Assembly (NCBI GenBank): GCA_963691755.1
Contig: OY829366.1
Coordinates: forward strand, 930,001 to 994,000
Origin: Dinoroseobacter sp013215265
Lineage (GTDB): Bacteria; Pseudomonadota; Alphaproteobacteria; Rhodobacterales; Rhodobacteraceae
Length of the DNA stretch: 64,000 nucleotides
Reading direction: 5' to 3'
Positions 1-10,027 of the stretch are shown in pieces. The position numbers were made by a program, and so were the translations under genes. The notes under the pieces are model-generated. The model was not told the origin of the DNA. It saw nothing but the letters and a program-made list of their open reading frames with translations, and ran no database searches. Each line of letters begins with the position of its first letter. Positions within the stretch are counted from its first letter, which is position 1.

Positions 1-415
1 CATAGCCCAAGACTGAGCCAATATTGACGATACGCCCATGACCTTGCTTGCGCATCACCGGGATGACCTTGCGCGTAAGGGCATGAAGGCCAAAGAGGTT
101 CGTTTCGAAGATTTCGCGTAATGCTTCGGTTGGAATATCCTCGGCGGCCCCGGGGGTTGCATAAGCTGCGTTGTTGATCAGCGCGTCCAGACTGCCCCCC
201 GTACGGGACAGGATTTCGGACAACGCACTGTCCATACTTGTTTCGTCCGTCACATTAAGCTGCAGCGCTTCCAAACCTTCGTTTGTGAGGCGGTCCACAT
301 CTTCTGCTTTGCGACACGTTGCAAATACGCGCCAGCCTGCTTTGAAAAGACTATGGGCGGCATCGTACCCGATCCCGGACGAGCAGCCTGTGATGAGAAC
401 GCTTCGCTGTGACAT
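1..415 (-). CDS. Short-chain dehydrogenase/reductase, C-terminal part outside window
   Basis: The reading frame begins at the ATG at 415 and runs off the left edge. Visible are the Rossmann glycine motif TGCSSGIG (about residues 9-16), the NNAA structural motif and the segment GRIVNIGSVLG that holds the catalytic serine. The YxxxK pair should lie beyond the window. This is a classical NAD(P)(H)-dependent SDR; the substrate cannot be told from the visible part. It is divergent from parC, whose start lies 85 bases away. The family call is secure and the function open. Confidence 0.85.
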   Translation of the reverse strand, partial: MSQRSVLITGCSSGIGYDAAHSLFKAGWRVFATCRKAEDVDRLTNEGLEALQLNVTDETSMDSALSEILSRTGGSLDALINNAAYATPGAAEDIPTEALREIFETNLFGLHALTRKVIPVMRKQGHGRIVNIGSVLGY

Positions 416-499
416 AAGCTGGGATTAATCTTGCAGAACGAGCTTCTCAAGTCCCACATCCGCTTGCCGACACGATTTGGCACGGCTACACCATGTGGT

Positions 500-2815
500 A
501 TGAGCGATCTGCCATTTGATCCACCTGTTGACGATAAACCCGACGCCGTTGCCGAGCCCTTGCGCCGCGCGATCGGCGAGCGGTACTTGCAGTATGCGCT
601 TTCGACAATCATGCACCGTGCCTTGCCAGACGCGCGTGATGGACTGAAACCGGTACACCGTCGCATCCTCTATGCGATGCGCGAGTTGCGGCTGAATGCG
701 ACCGGCGGGTTCCGAAAATCCGCCAAGATCAGCGGCGACGTGATGGGGAACTATCACCCTCATGGTGATGCTGCGATCTATGACGCGATGGCGCGCCTCG
801 CTCAGGACTTTAATGTCAGATACCCGCTGGTCGATGGGCAGGGGAACTTTGGCAACATTGACGGGGATAACCCGGCCGCCTCTCGATACACAGAAGCGCG
901 TCTGACCGAAGCCGCTGAAGCGCTGATGGAAGGTCTGGCGGAGAATGCGGTCGACTTTCGAGATAATTATGATGGCACGCTGCAAGAACCTGAAGTTCTG
1001 CCCGCTGCCTTCCCGAATCTGCTGGCCAATGGTTCAAGCGGCATTGCCGTTGGCATGGCAACAAATATTCCACCGCATAATCTGGATGAACTTATCGGGG
1101 CTTGCCTGCATCTGATCAAGACACCCGATGCACGCGATGACACCTTGCTCAACTACGTTCCCGGTCCAGATTTTCCGACGGGCGGGGTAATCGTTGAGCC
1201 GGCTGAGAACATTGCTGAGGCCTATCGAACCGGGCGCGGCGCGTTTCGTTTGCGCGCACGCTGGGAAATTGAAGATCTGGGGCGGGGCCAATGGCAGATT
1301 GTTGTCACTGAGATCCCCTATCAGGTTCAGAAGTCACGCCTGATCGAAAAGATCGCGGAGCTTATCCAGACCAAGAAAATCCCGATCCTGACCGACATCC
1401 GCGACGAAAGCGCTGATGACATCCGGATCATTTTGGAGCCGCGGGCCAAAACTGTCGATCCAGAGCTTCTCATGGGAACGCTGTTCCGGTTCTGTGACCT
1501 TGAGGTGCGGTTCTCTTTGAACATGAACGTTTTGATCGACGGGCGAACGCCGCAGGTGTGTAGCCTCAAAGAAGTGCTTCGCGCCTTCCTCGATCACCGC
1601 CGTGACGTATTGATCCGCAGATCGCAGCATCGCCTCGATAAGATCGATCATCGCCTCGAGGTTCTCGAAGGGTTTCTGATCGCGTTCCTGAACCTTGATC
1701 GCGTCATCGACATCATCCGCTACGATGACGCCCCGAAAGATGCGCTGATGCGCGAGAACTGGGGGCTTTCATTCACACGTGCGCTCGACGAAAGCGACTA
1801 TGTCTCACCCGCACCGGGCGAGGGTGAGCTTACGGAAGTTCAGGCTGAAGCAATTCTGAACATGCGGCTGCGCAGTCTTCGCCGACTGGAAGAGATGGAG
1901 CTGATTGCAGAGCGTGACAAGCTGATGATTGAGCGCGCTGAACTGGAAGATCTTCTTGCGTCAAGTGATCTACAATGGGCCCGCATCGCCGAGCAACTTC
2001 GCGAGACCCGCAAGCAATTTGGCAAGTCGAGCGTTTGGGGTGCTCGGCGTACGGGTTTTGCTGAAATGGGCGATGTCGCCGAGATCAGCGCCGAGGATAT
2101 GATCGAACGCGAACCAATCACTGTCGTCTGCTCGAAGATGGGATGGATCCGTGCTTTGAAGGGCCATAACTCCGATCCCGAAACATTAAAGTTCAAGGAC
2201 GGGGATGAGGGTCGTTACTTCATCAAGGCCGAGACCACTGACAAATTGCTGATCCTTGGGTCTAACGGACGCATCTACACGTTGGCATGCGCAAATCTTC
2301 CCGGAGGCCGCGGGATGGGTGAGCCGGTACGTCTGATGGTCGATCTCCCTAACGAGGTGGAGATGGTTGGTCTTCGAATACACAATCCCGAAGGCCATCT
2401 GATCGTCGCGTCTTCCGCAGGTGATGGTTTCCGTGTTCCAGAAGCGGAAATCGTTGCGCAGACCCGCGCAGGCAAACAGGTTCTGAATGTAAAGGCAGGT
2501 GTTGCTGCGCGGATCTGGCAACCTGTCGAAGGAGATCACATCGCTGTTGTCGGCGAGAACCGAAAGCTGTTGGTATTTTCGCTTGAAGAGTTGCCCGAAA
2601 TGACACGCGGTAAAGGCGTTCGATTGCAGAAGTATAAGGATGGCGGTCTCGTGGACTTGAAGTGCTTTGCACTTGAAGAAGGCCTGAGCTGGCACGATCC
2701 GGCTGGAAGAACTCGGACGGTTGCGCGACCGGAGTTAGACGAGTGGATGGGCAAACGCGCGGCCACCGGTCGAATGGCACCACGCGGTTTCCCGCGTGAC
2801 AATCGCTTCACCTGA
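500..2815 (+). CDS. parC: DNA topoisomerase IV subunit A
   Basis: ParC carries the DNA cleavage and religation activity of topoisomerase IV, which decatenates daughter chromosomes with ParE. The 771-residue protein has the winged-helix/tower core with catalytic Tyr130 in AASRYTEARL, the PVHRRILYAM motif near residue 52, and a C-terminal beta-pinwheel region with GRGMGEPVRL-like repeats. I chose the ATG at 500, which gives the usual N-terminus (MSDLPFDPPVDD); an in-frame start at 431 would add 23 atypical residues. The quinolone-binding region reads HPHGDAAIYDAM, with Ala91 where E. coli ParC has Ser80. ParC rather than GyrA is suggested by the length below 800 residues and the pinwheel type. 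ParE is not in the window. Confidence 0.93.
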   Translation: MSDLPFDPPVDDKPDAVAEPLRRAIGERYLQYALSTIMHRALPDARDGLKPVHRRILYAMRELRLNATGGFRKSAKISGDVMGNYHPHGDAAIYDAMARLAQDFNVRYPLVDGQGNFGNIDGDNPAASRYTEARLTEAAEALMEGLAENAVDFRDNYDGTLQEPEVLPAAFPNLLANGSSGIAVGMATNIPPHNLDELIGACLHLIKTPDARDDTLLNYVPGPDFPTGGVIVEPAENIAEAYRTGRGAFRLRARWEIEDLGRGQWQIVVTEIPYQVQKSRLIEKIAELIQTKKIPILTDIRDESADDIRIILEPRAKTVDPELLMGTLFRFCDLEVRFSLNMNVLIDGRTPQVCSLKEVLRAFLDHRRDVLIRRSQHRLDKIDHRLEVLEGFLIAFLNLDRVIDIIRYDDAPKDALMRENWGLSFTRALDESDYVSPAPGEGELTEVQAEAILNMRLRSLRRLEEMELIAERDKLMIERAELEDLLASSDLQWARIAEQLRETRKQFGKSSVWGARRTGFAEMGDVAEISAEDMIEREPITVVCSKMGWIRALKGHNSDPETLKFKDGDEGRYFIKAETTDKLLILGSNGRIYTLACANLPGGRGMGEPVRLMVDLPNEVEMVGLRIHNPEGHLIVASSAGDGFRVPEAEIVAQTRAGKQVLNVKAGVAARIWQPVEGDHIAVVGENRKLLVFSLEELPEMTRGKGVRLQKYKDGGLVDLKCFALEEGLSWHDPAGRTRTVARPELDEWMGKRAATGRMAPRGFPRDNRFT

Positions 2816-2821
2816 GGTTCG

Positions 2822-3988
2822 ATGGTCCGCCCGCTTAGAACTGAGTTTGTGGGCGATCGCGCAGGACTGTTCAGATTTGGTATTAAGCTCAGCGCGCTAA
2901 CGGTGCTTACGCTGGGTCTCTACCGGTTTTGGATGAAAACGCGTTTGCGTCGGTGGTACTGGTCTGCGATCCGACCCGGTGGACACCCGATGGAGTATGT
3001 TGGTGATCCCCTTGAAAAGCTGCTCGGATTCCTGATCGCGGTGGTGTTTCTTGCCTTCTACATCGGCATATTCAACCTGATCCTGATGTTTTTGAGCTTT
3101 TCCTTATGGGAGGGAAACTTCGTTGGCTACGCGGCCAGTTTCATCGTTATTATTCCTGTCTTGTTTTTCGCTAAGTATCGCGCGCGTCGATATCTTCTGG
3201 CTCGAACCAGATGGCGTGGCATTCGCTTTGGACTGGAGCCTGCCGCATGGCGTTATTCAATGGTCGCGATGGTTCTATGGGCGATTACCCTTCTGAGCGC
3301 CGGAGCGCTTTGGCCGTTGATGACGTTTCATCTTGAGAAGTTTCGCACCAACCGCACTTGGTTCGGCTCTGCAAAACTTTCGCAGGGCGGGCGTTGGTAC
3401 AAACTGATTGTGCCTGCGACGCCAGCGCTTATGTCGCTTTGGATTTCGTTGGGGCTTGTGGCTGGGTTTGGGGCGACCGAAGATCCAGCTTTCATCGGGG
3501 GGCTGTTTTTAAGTTTGCCGGCGCTGGGCGTGTTCTGGGTGTATTATCGCGTTGCTGCCTTCCGGTACCTGCAATCTCACAAGATGATTGGGGACGACGT
3601 GGCAATGACCGCAACGCCACGCTTTTGGCGTGTCTTTGGCATCTACGTCTGGGGCAATGTGGCGGTTGGCTTTATCCTGGGTATCGTTGCATCGGTTGTC
3701 TTTTTCGTTCTGGTTGTGATCCTCCTGATATTGGGATTTTCAGAGGACCTATCGGACGCTCCTGTATATCTGGCCTTCCCTTTAGGTCTGTTGGGGTATT
3801 TCGCCGTATTCGTCTTTTGGGATGTCCTGACGCAGGTGTTTGTTCGGATGCCGTTGCTGGCGCACTATGCCGAAAGCATCGGCATCACCGATCCGATGGC
3901 GCTGAGCGCGCTCAGTCAAAGGGATCGTGACGCGGTTTTGGATGCGGGTGGTTTCGCCGAAGCTTTGGACGTGGGGGCGGCCATATGA
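2822..3988 (+). CDS. DUF898 (YjgN-like) polytopic membrane protein
   Basis: A 388-residue protein that starts six bases after parC. The N-terminus has the pattern FRFGIKLSALTVLTLGLYRFW followed by the charged KTRLRRWYW segment, typical of DUF898/YjgN proteins. About six to eight hydrophobic segments follow, including a long one near residues 280-305. Its function is unknown in the family. Its last four bases overlap the start of the M48 protease gene downstream, so the two are very probably co-translated. The pairing of DUF898 with an M48 protease suggests a shared envelope role, but that is inference. Confidence 0.85.
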   Translation: MVRPLRTEFVGDRAGLFRFGIKLSALTVLTLGLYRFWMKTRLRRWYWSAIRPGGHPMEYVGDPLEKLLGFLIAVVFLAFYIGIFNLILMFLSFSLWEGNFVGYAASFIVIIPVLFFAKYRARRYLLARTRWRGIRFGLEPAAWRYSMVAMVLWAITLLSAGALWPLMTFHLEKFRTNRTWFGSAKLSQGGRWYKLIVPATPALMSLWISLGLVAGFGATEDPAFIGGLFLSLPALGVFWVYYRVAAFRYLQSHKMIGDDVAMTATPRFWRVFGIYVWGNVAVGFILGIVASVVFFVLVVILLILGFSEDLSDAPVYLAFPLGLLGYFAVFVFWDVLTQVFVRMPLLAHYAESIGITDPMALSALSQRDRDAVLDAGGFAEALDVGAAI

Positions 3989-5181
3989 GTGATTTTGAGA
4001 ACGGTCTTCCCGATCCGCGCCAGTCCAAGTTCGGAGCGTCCAAAGACAGCAAACCACTGGCAGAGGAACAGATCTTTCTGGATTATTTTGATGGGAACTC
4101 CGCAATTCCGCGGCGCGTGGAGCTGCGCATTGAAGGCACATTCTTGTCTTTGACACCTGCGGAAGGCCCCCCGGTTCGCTGGCACCTTGCCGATTTGCGT
4201 CGTGTCCCGGATCAGGCAGGCGGCAAAGACGCATCCGGTACCGTCCTGGCGCTGACGGATGGAAGCGCACAGCGCCTTTATATTCCTGCAGATCACGAAA
4301 ATCTCGCAAATGCCTTAAGCATGAAGGCGCCTGTTCAATCCGCACAACCCACTGTCCCCGGTATCCGTTACAAATTGCTTGGTCTCTCTACTGCCGCGAT
4401 CGCATCTGTGGCCTTCATTTTGTTCGTGTTGGTTCCGGTCATGGCGGACCAACTTGCAGAGTTCCTGCCCGCCGAAGGAGAGCAGGCGTTGGGTGATGTC
4501 ACGTTCGAACAAATCCGTACGGCATTAAATCAGGATGCAGGAGGAAGCGTGCAAATTTGTGAACGGGCAGCAGGACAGGCCGCTCTGGAAAAAATGACTG
4601 CAAGGCTTTCCAAGCACGCGTCGTTTCCTTTTCCGTTGAAGGTACACGTGCTGCAGCACGAAATGATCAACGCGTTTGCCTTGCCAGGTGGTCATATCAT
4701 CCTCTTCGAGGGGTTGATCAAATCAGCCGATACGGCCGAAGAGGTTGCTGCGGTTCTTGCACATGAAATGGGGCATGTTGCGTCTCGCGATGCGACACGC
4801 GGTGCCCTTAGATCAGCTGGCTTAATTGGTGTGCTCGGGCTCGTTTTCGGAGATTTTGCGGGTGGTACGCTTGCACTGTTCCTCGCCAACCAACTGATCG
4901 AGGCGCAGTATTCGCAGTCGGTGGAAGTGAAAGCTGACGATTACGCAGCAAGGCTTCTTGCCGATGCAGGTCTTCCTCCAGAGGCGCTTGGTGTGTTCTT
5001 CCGACGTCTCCGGGACGAATTTGGTGACGAAGAGGGCTTGGTAGCCCATTTCAGTTCGCATCCGGCATTGCGCGATCGTATGCAAGCAGCGGCAGAAGCT
5101 GGACGCCGAAATGAAAACAATCCGACCAGTTCAGTGCTCACTGTTGCCGAATGGGCTGATCTTCGCCGGATATGTGGATGA
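3985..5181 (+). CDS. M48 family zinc metalloprotease, membrane-anchored
   Basis: A 398-residue protein with the zinc site HEMGH at residues 260-264 inside VAAVLAHEMGHVASRD, the M48 signature. The downstream metal ligand is expected in VEVKADDYAARLL. One clear transmembrane stretch lies near residues 132-155, so the protease domain probably faces the periplasm and the N-terminal 125 residues form a separate cytoplasmic domain. M48 enzymes of this type (HtpX/BepA/Oma1-like) degrade misfolded envelope proteins. It overlaps the DUF898 gene by four bases (ATGA). The exact subfamily is not resolved. Confidence 0.88.
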   Translation: MSDFENGLPDPRQSKFGASKDSKPLAEEQIFLDYFDGNSAIPRRVELRIEGTFLSLTPAEGPPVRWHLADLRRVPDQAGGKDASGTVLALTDGSAQRLYIPADHENLANALSMKAPVQSAQPTVPGIRYKLLGLSTAAIASVAFILFVLVPVMADQLAEFLPAEGEQALGDVTFEQIRTALNQDAGGSVQICERAAGQAALEKMTARLSKHASFPFPLKVHVLQHEMINAFALPGGHIILFEGLIKSADTAEEVAAVLAHEMGHVASRDATRGALRSAGLIGVLGLVFGDFAGGTLALFLANQLIEAQYSQSVEVKADDYAARLLADAGLPPEALGVFFRRLRDEFGDEEGLVAHFSSHPALRDRMQAAAEAGRRNENNPTSSVLTVAEWADLRRICG

Positions 5182-5255
5182 TTGAAAAGGCGTTTCGTTG
5201 CGCTGATGGACAGCCTCCTATATTCCGAAACGGCAAAAGCCGACTGGGGGCAGGG

Positions 5256-5852
5256 ATGAAGGGCATAGTATACGCGATTTTGGCGTGCGCAGCGATTGTT
5301 GGGTGCTCTCGCTCAGGCGCTGAGTTGGGCGAGCGCAAAGATCTTGGTGATTTTCGTTTGGGTCATAACGTTGTAGTCACAGAAAATGCCACGAAAGGAC
5401 CGCTTTCCCGTGATGCAAGTCCTGAGGAATTACAAGCGGCGCTCTTTGCTCAGGTCGATCGTCGTATGGGTCTGGAACGCTATCAGGGCGATAAATTCTA
5501 CCATCTGGGAATTTCCATAGACGGGTACATCTTGGCGCTGCCCGGCGTGCCTCTGGTCGCATCACCGAAATCTGCTTTGATCATTTCGGTACGCGTCTGG
5601 GACGATGCTGCAGGCGTAAAGCTCACTGAAGAACCGAAACAGCTCACTGTGCTGGAAAGCGCATCCAGTGGAACGATTCTGGGGTCTGGTTTGACAAGTA
5701 CACGCGAGGAACAACTTCAGAACCTCGTGGAAAACGCGGCGCTTGCGATTGAGGAATACCTCATGGAGAACCGTGAATGGTTCGGCGAAGCGCCAGCACC
5801 TGCCTTGATCCCGGTTGAGGAATTTTTGGCGCAAGGTGAAGAAGAGGAATAG
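5256..5852 (+). CDS. Predicted lipoprotein of unknown function
   Basis: A 198-residue protein starting MKGIVYAILACAAIVGC, a short signal sequence with a lipobox ending at Cys17. I chose the ATG at 5256 because it is preceded by GGGGGCAGGG and gives a proper signal; a longer frame from 5172 would overlap the protease gene and bury the signal. No enzyme motif is visible. The rest looks like a soluble envelope domain. It lies 74 bases after the M48 gene and may belong to the same transcription unit, which fits an envelope-maintenance cluster. I do not recognise the family. Confidence 0.7.
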   Translation: MKGIVYAILACAAIVGCSRSGAELGERKDLGDFRLGHNVVVTENATKGPLSRDASPEELQAALFAQVDRRMGLERYQGDKFYHLGISIDGYILALPGVPLVASPKSALIISVRVWDDAAGVKLTEEPKQLTVLESASSGTILGSGLTSTREEQLQNLVENAALAIEEYLMENREWFGEAPAPALIPVEEFLAQGEEEE

Positions 5853-5889
5853 CGCAACGCGCAATGCGGCACCTTACCCTGAAACAGAC

Positions 5890-5957
5890 TTGCTTTTTTT
5901 TCCAACCAGAAGTAGATCGCCCGCGATATTGATTGGGGCGAGCGGCCCCGCTTTTTT
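5890..5957 (+). promoter_or_regulatory. Candidate tuf promoter followed by a terminator-like hairpin
   Basis: TTGCTT (5890-5895) and TAGATC (5913-5918) are 17 bases apart and could be the -35 and -10 boxes for tuf. Just downstream GGGGC-GAGCG-GCCCC (5935-5949) forms a five-pair stem followed by GCTTTTTTG, which resembles an intrinsic terminator only 18 bases before the tuf start. It could end read-through from the lipoprotein gene or attenuate tuf. The promoter is a weak match. Confidence 0.4.
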
Positions 5958-5974
5958 GCAAGGGGCATGATGTC

Positions 5975-7150
<1,176 letters not shown>

Positions 7151-7175
7151 GACATAAACCTTATTCGAAAGATCT

Positions 7176-7200
7176 GAGCCGCCCTTGGGCGGCTCTTTCT
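7176..7200 (+). terminator. Intrinsic terminator of tuf
   Basis: GAGCCGCC (7176-7183) pairs with GGCGGCTC (7188-7195) around the loop CTTG, followed by TTTCT. It lies 25 bases after the tuf stop and touches the end of the convergent methyltransferase gene. Confidence 0.85.
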
Positions 7201-8032
7201 ATTTCGGTGGGTTCCGCATTTGCCAGGCGACACGGACGCCTGGATTGGCGCGTAATGCGGCTGACATCGTGTCGAGACGTCGGTCCAGATCAAAACCGGC
7301 AAACCAGTCCCGGCACTTATCGATTGCGTCGAGAATCTGAGCGTCTGTTAAGTCGGAAAGCTCGGCGGCGGATAGCAGGTCAGCGCGCATTGGCTGTTCC
7401 ACCAAAAACACCATCGTATCGTGTTGAACGAAAGCCACAGGCGTTACTGCCGAACGTAGATTAATCATCTGCGCAGCAAGCCATGGATTCTTGTGATGCA
7501 GAAAGTCCTGATGAATAATGATCGACTTCCCAGGGACCAAGGCGGGAAAGAATTGCTTGACCATAATATCTGCCAAGACCGCTTTCTTGAACGCATCGAT
7601 ACACAGGATCTCGATAGGTTCGCCTGTCCACCCTTGGGTTTCTATCTCTCCGCGGTGAAACGTGATTCTGTCGGCCCAGGGTGAAAGGAGGTCCTTTGAA
7701 AGCTCAAATATGTCGTTCCCTTCAAACGGCGCGATCCCTTGTTTGTAGAGCGTACGCCGCTTGACGCCTTCGTCTGCCGTGAAACGGTCATACGCGTGAA
7801 CCTTTCCGGAATGCCCAGCCAATGCATGGCCAAGCGCGAGGCGCGCGGTCGATCCTCCGATGAAGGATCCGAGATCCACGACCTCTCCGATCCCCGTCAT
7901 CCAGTGTTGCGTTGCCCACGTGTAAAAGCGTTGTTCCGGTTCCGCCAACATAGTCGGGACGCGCTTGGCGAGAGACCAGTTTGCCGGTTCTTCGGTTAAC
8001 CAGGCCTGGTCGGAAAAAACTTCTGGGATCAT
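7199..8032 (-). CDS. Class I SAM-dependent methyltransferase-like protein
   Basis: A 277-residue protein on the minus strand. The segment VVDLGSFIGGSTARLALG near residue 51 is the SAM-binding glycine loop, AYDRF matches the acidic second motif, and IEILCIDAFKK the third, in the pattern of the Methyltransf_24 family often found in glycan or polysaccharide loci. The C-terminal third has no motif I recognise. It sits alone between tuf and tRNA-Trp and is convergent with tuf. Substrate unknown. Confidence 0.7.
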   Translation of the reverse strand: MIPEVFSDQAWLTEEPANWSLAKRVPTMLAEPEQRFYTWATQHWMTGIGEVVDLGSFIGGSTARLALGHALAGHSGKVHAYDRFTADEGVKRRTLYKQGIAPFEGNDIFELSKDLLSPWADRITFHRGEIETQGWTGEPIEILCIDAFKKAVLADIMVKQFFPALVPGKSIIIHQDFLHHKNPWLAAQMINLRSAVTPVAFVQHDTMVFLVEQPMRADLLSAAELSDLTDAQILDAIDKCRDWFAGFDLDRRLDTMSAALRANPGVRVAWQMRNPPK

Positions 8033-8305
8033 GGAGCCAATCGCGTTTTAGGTTGTTGATACCCTAAGCGTATCGATCTGTGCGAAAACCACAATTGTGA
8101 GGTGATGGAGCATCAAGCAAATGCCCGATGTGGCCCCTCAAAACCACGCTCAATCCGAGCCGGCACCCCCTTCGCGCGTTTGCTTCGGGACTGCATTCTT
8201 CTACGGGGCTGCCCGATCCCCGATTTCTGATTTCGCTTTTCCGAACTTATTCTCAAGAGTGCGCTTGATTTCCGTACGCTCCCGTTCTACCCCGGCGGCG
8301 GTCGT

Positions 8306-8381
8306 AGGGGTTTAGCTCAGTTGGTAGAGCATCGGTCTCCAAAACCGAGGGTCGTGGGTTCGAGTCCCTCAGCCCCTGCCA
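8306..8381 (+). tRNA. trnW: tRNA-Trp (anticodon CCA)
   Basis: A complete 76-base cloverleaf. AGGGGTT pairs with AGCCCCT; the anticodon stem TCGGT/ACCGA encloses CTCCAAA with anticodon CCA at 8339-8341; the T loop GTTCGAGTC is standard and the 3' CCA is encoded. It lies in front of secE-nusG, the usual position in alphaproteobacteria. Confidence 0.97.
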
Positions 8382-8565
8382 GACCTCCATAATAATCCAA
8401 TAGGGCGCGAGGCATTCTAAGAGTGGCCTAGCATTAGCGGCGCTGAAGTTGGTTTACGTTAGTGAAACGACTTCGCCGGGACGCACGGTCGCGTGGGTCC
8501 GACTTGAAACTGCCTGTCGGCTCGCGTATCTGCCCCTGAACTCCGACCCATTAGAGGATCGCCCG

Positions 8566-8763
8566 ATGGCTACCACCAACCCGCTCCAGTTCCTGCAGCA
8601 AGTCCGTTCCGAAGTTTCCAAAGTGGTCTGGCCAACCCGTCGCGAACTGATCACGACAACGACGATGGTCTTTGCGATGGCTGTGCTGGCTGCCGTGTTC
8701 TTCTTCATTGTCGACTGGACAATTCGTCAGGGACTGCAATTTGTCCTCGGCACATTTGGCTAA
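8566..8763 (+). CDS. secE: Preprotein translocase subunit SecE
   Basis: A 65-residue single-span form of SecE, which clamps SecY in the inner membrane translocase. The conserved amphipathic segment QQVRSEVSKVVWPTRRELI precedes one transmembrane helix (about residues 34-55). The start at 8566 (MATTNPLQF) gives the normal family length; an upstream in-frame start at 8449 would add 39 unrelated residues. It is followed by nusG, the near-universal arrangement. Confidence 0.95.
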   Translation: MATTNPLQFLQQVRSEVSKVVWPTRRELITTTTMVFAMAVLAAVFFFIVDWTIRQGLQFVLGTFG

Positions 8764-8943
8764 CGCTGGGTTTGACGCCTTTGGCCCTTGATCAAATCGG
8801 ACTTGGGCGCTAACAGACCGGCTAATCCCCCAAAAGATGCCTACCACGAGTAAGACGGTACGCTGTTTTTGTTTGGGAAGCGACAAAAGACATTGAAATC
8901 CGCAAGCTGATGCTTGCGCGCGGAACGTAGGATAACAGGCAAA

Positions 8944-9477
8944 ATGGCGAAACGGTGGTATTCGGTCAGCGTGCTGTCGAACTTCGAAAAGAAGATCGCC
9001 GAGCAGATCCGTCATTCGGTCGAAGAAAACGGCCTTGAAGACGAGATTGAGGAAGTACTGGTTCCGACGGAGGAAGTGATCGAAGTGCGTCGCGGCAAGA
9101 AAGTGACCGCTGAGCGTCGTTTCATGCCGGGATATGTTTTGGTTCGGATGGAAATGACCGACCGCGGGTATCACCTGATCAATTCGATTAACCGCGTAAC
9201 CGGGTTTCTTGGGCCTCAGGGTCGCCCAATGCCCATGCGGGACAGTGAAGTTAACGCAATTCTGAACCGGGTCGAAGAGGGACAGGAAGCGCCACGCAGC
9301 CTGATCACTTTCGAAGTTGGCGAGAATGTGAACGTGACCGATGGGCCCTTTGAGGGCTTTTCGGGCATGGTTGAGGAAGTTGATGAAATTGCGAGCCGTC
9401 TAAAAGTGACGGTCAGTATTTTTGGCCGGGCGACACCGGTCGAACTGGAATTCACGCAGGTCGCAAAGACCTCGTGA
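8944..9477 (+). CDS. nusG: Transcription termination/antitermination factor NusG
   Basis: NusG binds RNA polymerase, suppresses pausing and couples to Rho or ribosomal protein S10. The 177-residue protein has the NGN domain starting MAKRWYSVSVLSNFEKK and containing FMPGYVLVRMEM, and a C-terminal KOW domain (about 125-177) with VGENVNVTDGPFEGFSGMVE. The ATG at 8944 gives the usual start; a frame from 8914 adds ten residues. A 180-base gap separates it from secE and may hold its own promoter, but I see no clear boxes. Confidence 0.96.
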   Translation: MAKRWYSVSVLSNFEKKIAEQIRHSVEENGLEDEIEEVLVPTEEVIEVRRGKKVTAERRFMPGYVLVRMEMTDRGYHLINSINRVTGFLGPQGRPMPMRDSEVNAILNRVEEGQEAPRSLITFEVGENVNVTDGPFEGFSGMVEEVDEIASRLKVTVSIFGRATPVELEFTQVAKTS

Positions 9478-9577
9478 TGCCTTCGTGGGAGGAAGGGTCG
9501 CCGCGGTGATCTAACCTGACCACGACATGAAAGGCTCTGGAACGCGTTCCGGAGCATGGACAAGAAGGAGAGGCCAC

Positions 9578-10027
9578 ATGGCCAAAAAACTTGCTGGCAC
9601 GATGAAGCTGCAGATTCCTGCAGGTCAAGCCAACCCAAGCCCGCCCGTGGGCCCAGCCCTGGGTCAGCGCGGCATCAACATCATGGAATTCTGTAAGGCG
9701 TTCAACGCCAAGTCGGCAGACATGGAGCCTGGCGCCCCATGCCCAACCGTGATCACCTATTACCAGGACAAATCCTTCACCATGGATATCAAGACGCCGC
9801 CTGCGTCTTACTATCTGAAGAAGGCTGCCGGTCTGAAGCCAGTCGGCAAGCGAAACCGCCCTCGCGGTGCGGAAAACCCCGGCCGTGAAACCGTGGCAAC
9901 CGTAACTGCGAAGCAGGTGCGTGAGATCGCGGAAGCGAAAATGAAGGATCTCAGCGCAAACGACGTTGACGCAGCAATGCAGATCATCGTGGGCTCTGCG
10001 AAGTCCATGGGCATCGAGGTGAAGTAA
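9578..10027 (+). CDS. rplK: 50S ribosomal protein L11
   Basis: L11 binds 23S rRNA at the GTPase-associated centre. The 149-residue protein has the proline-rich N-terminal region with PSPPVGPALGQRGINIMEFC and the C-terminal rRNA-binding domain. The ATG at 9578 follows AAGGAGAGGCCAC, a good ribosome binding site. Its stop shares one base with the rplA start (TAATG), so L11 and L1 are co-translated as in most bacteria. Confidence 0.98.
   Translation: MAKKLAGTMKLQIPAGQANPSPPVGPALGQRGINIMEFCKAFNAKSADMEPGAPCPTVITYYQDKSFTMDIKTPPASYYLKKAAGLKPVGKRNRPRGAENPGRETVATVTAKQVREIAEAKMKDLSANDVDAAMQIIVGSAKSMGIEVK

Noticed and set aside
8121..8315. Short frame in front of tRNA-Trp
   Set aside because: It runs into the tRNA and has no protein-like features; the 273-base gap probably holds the tRNA promoter.
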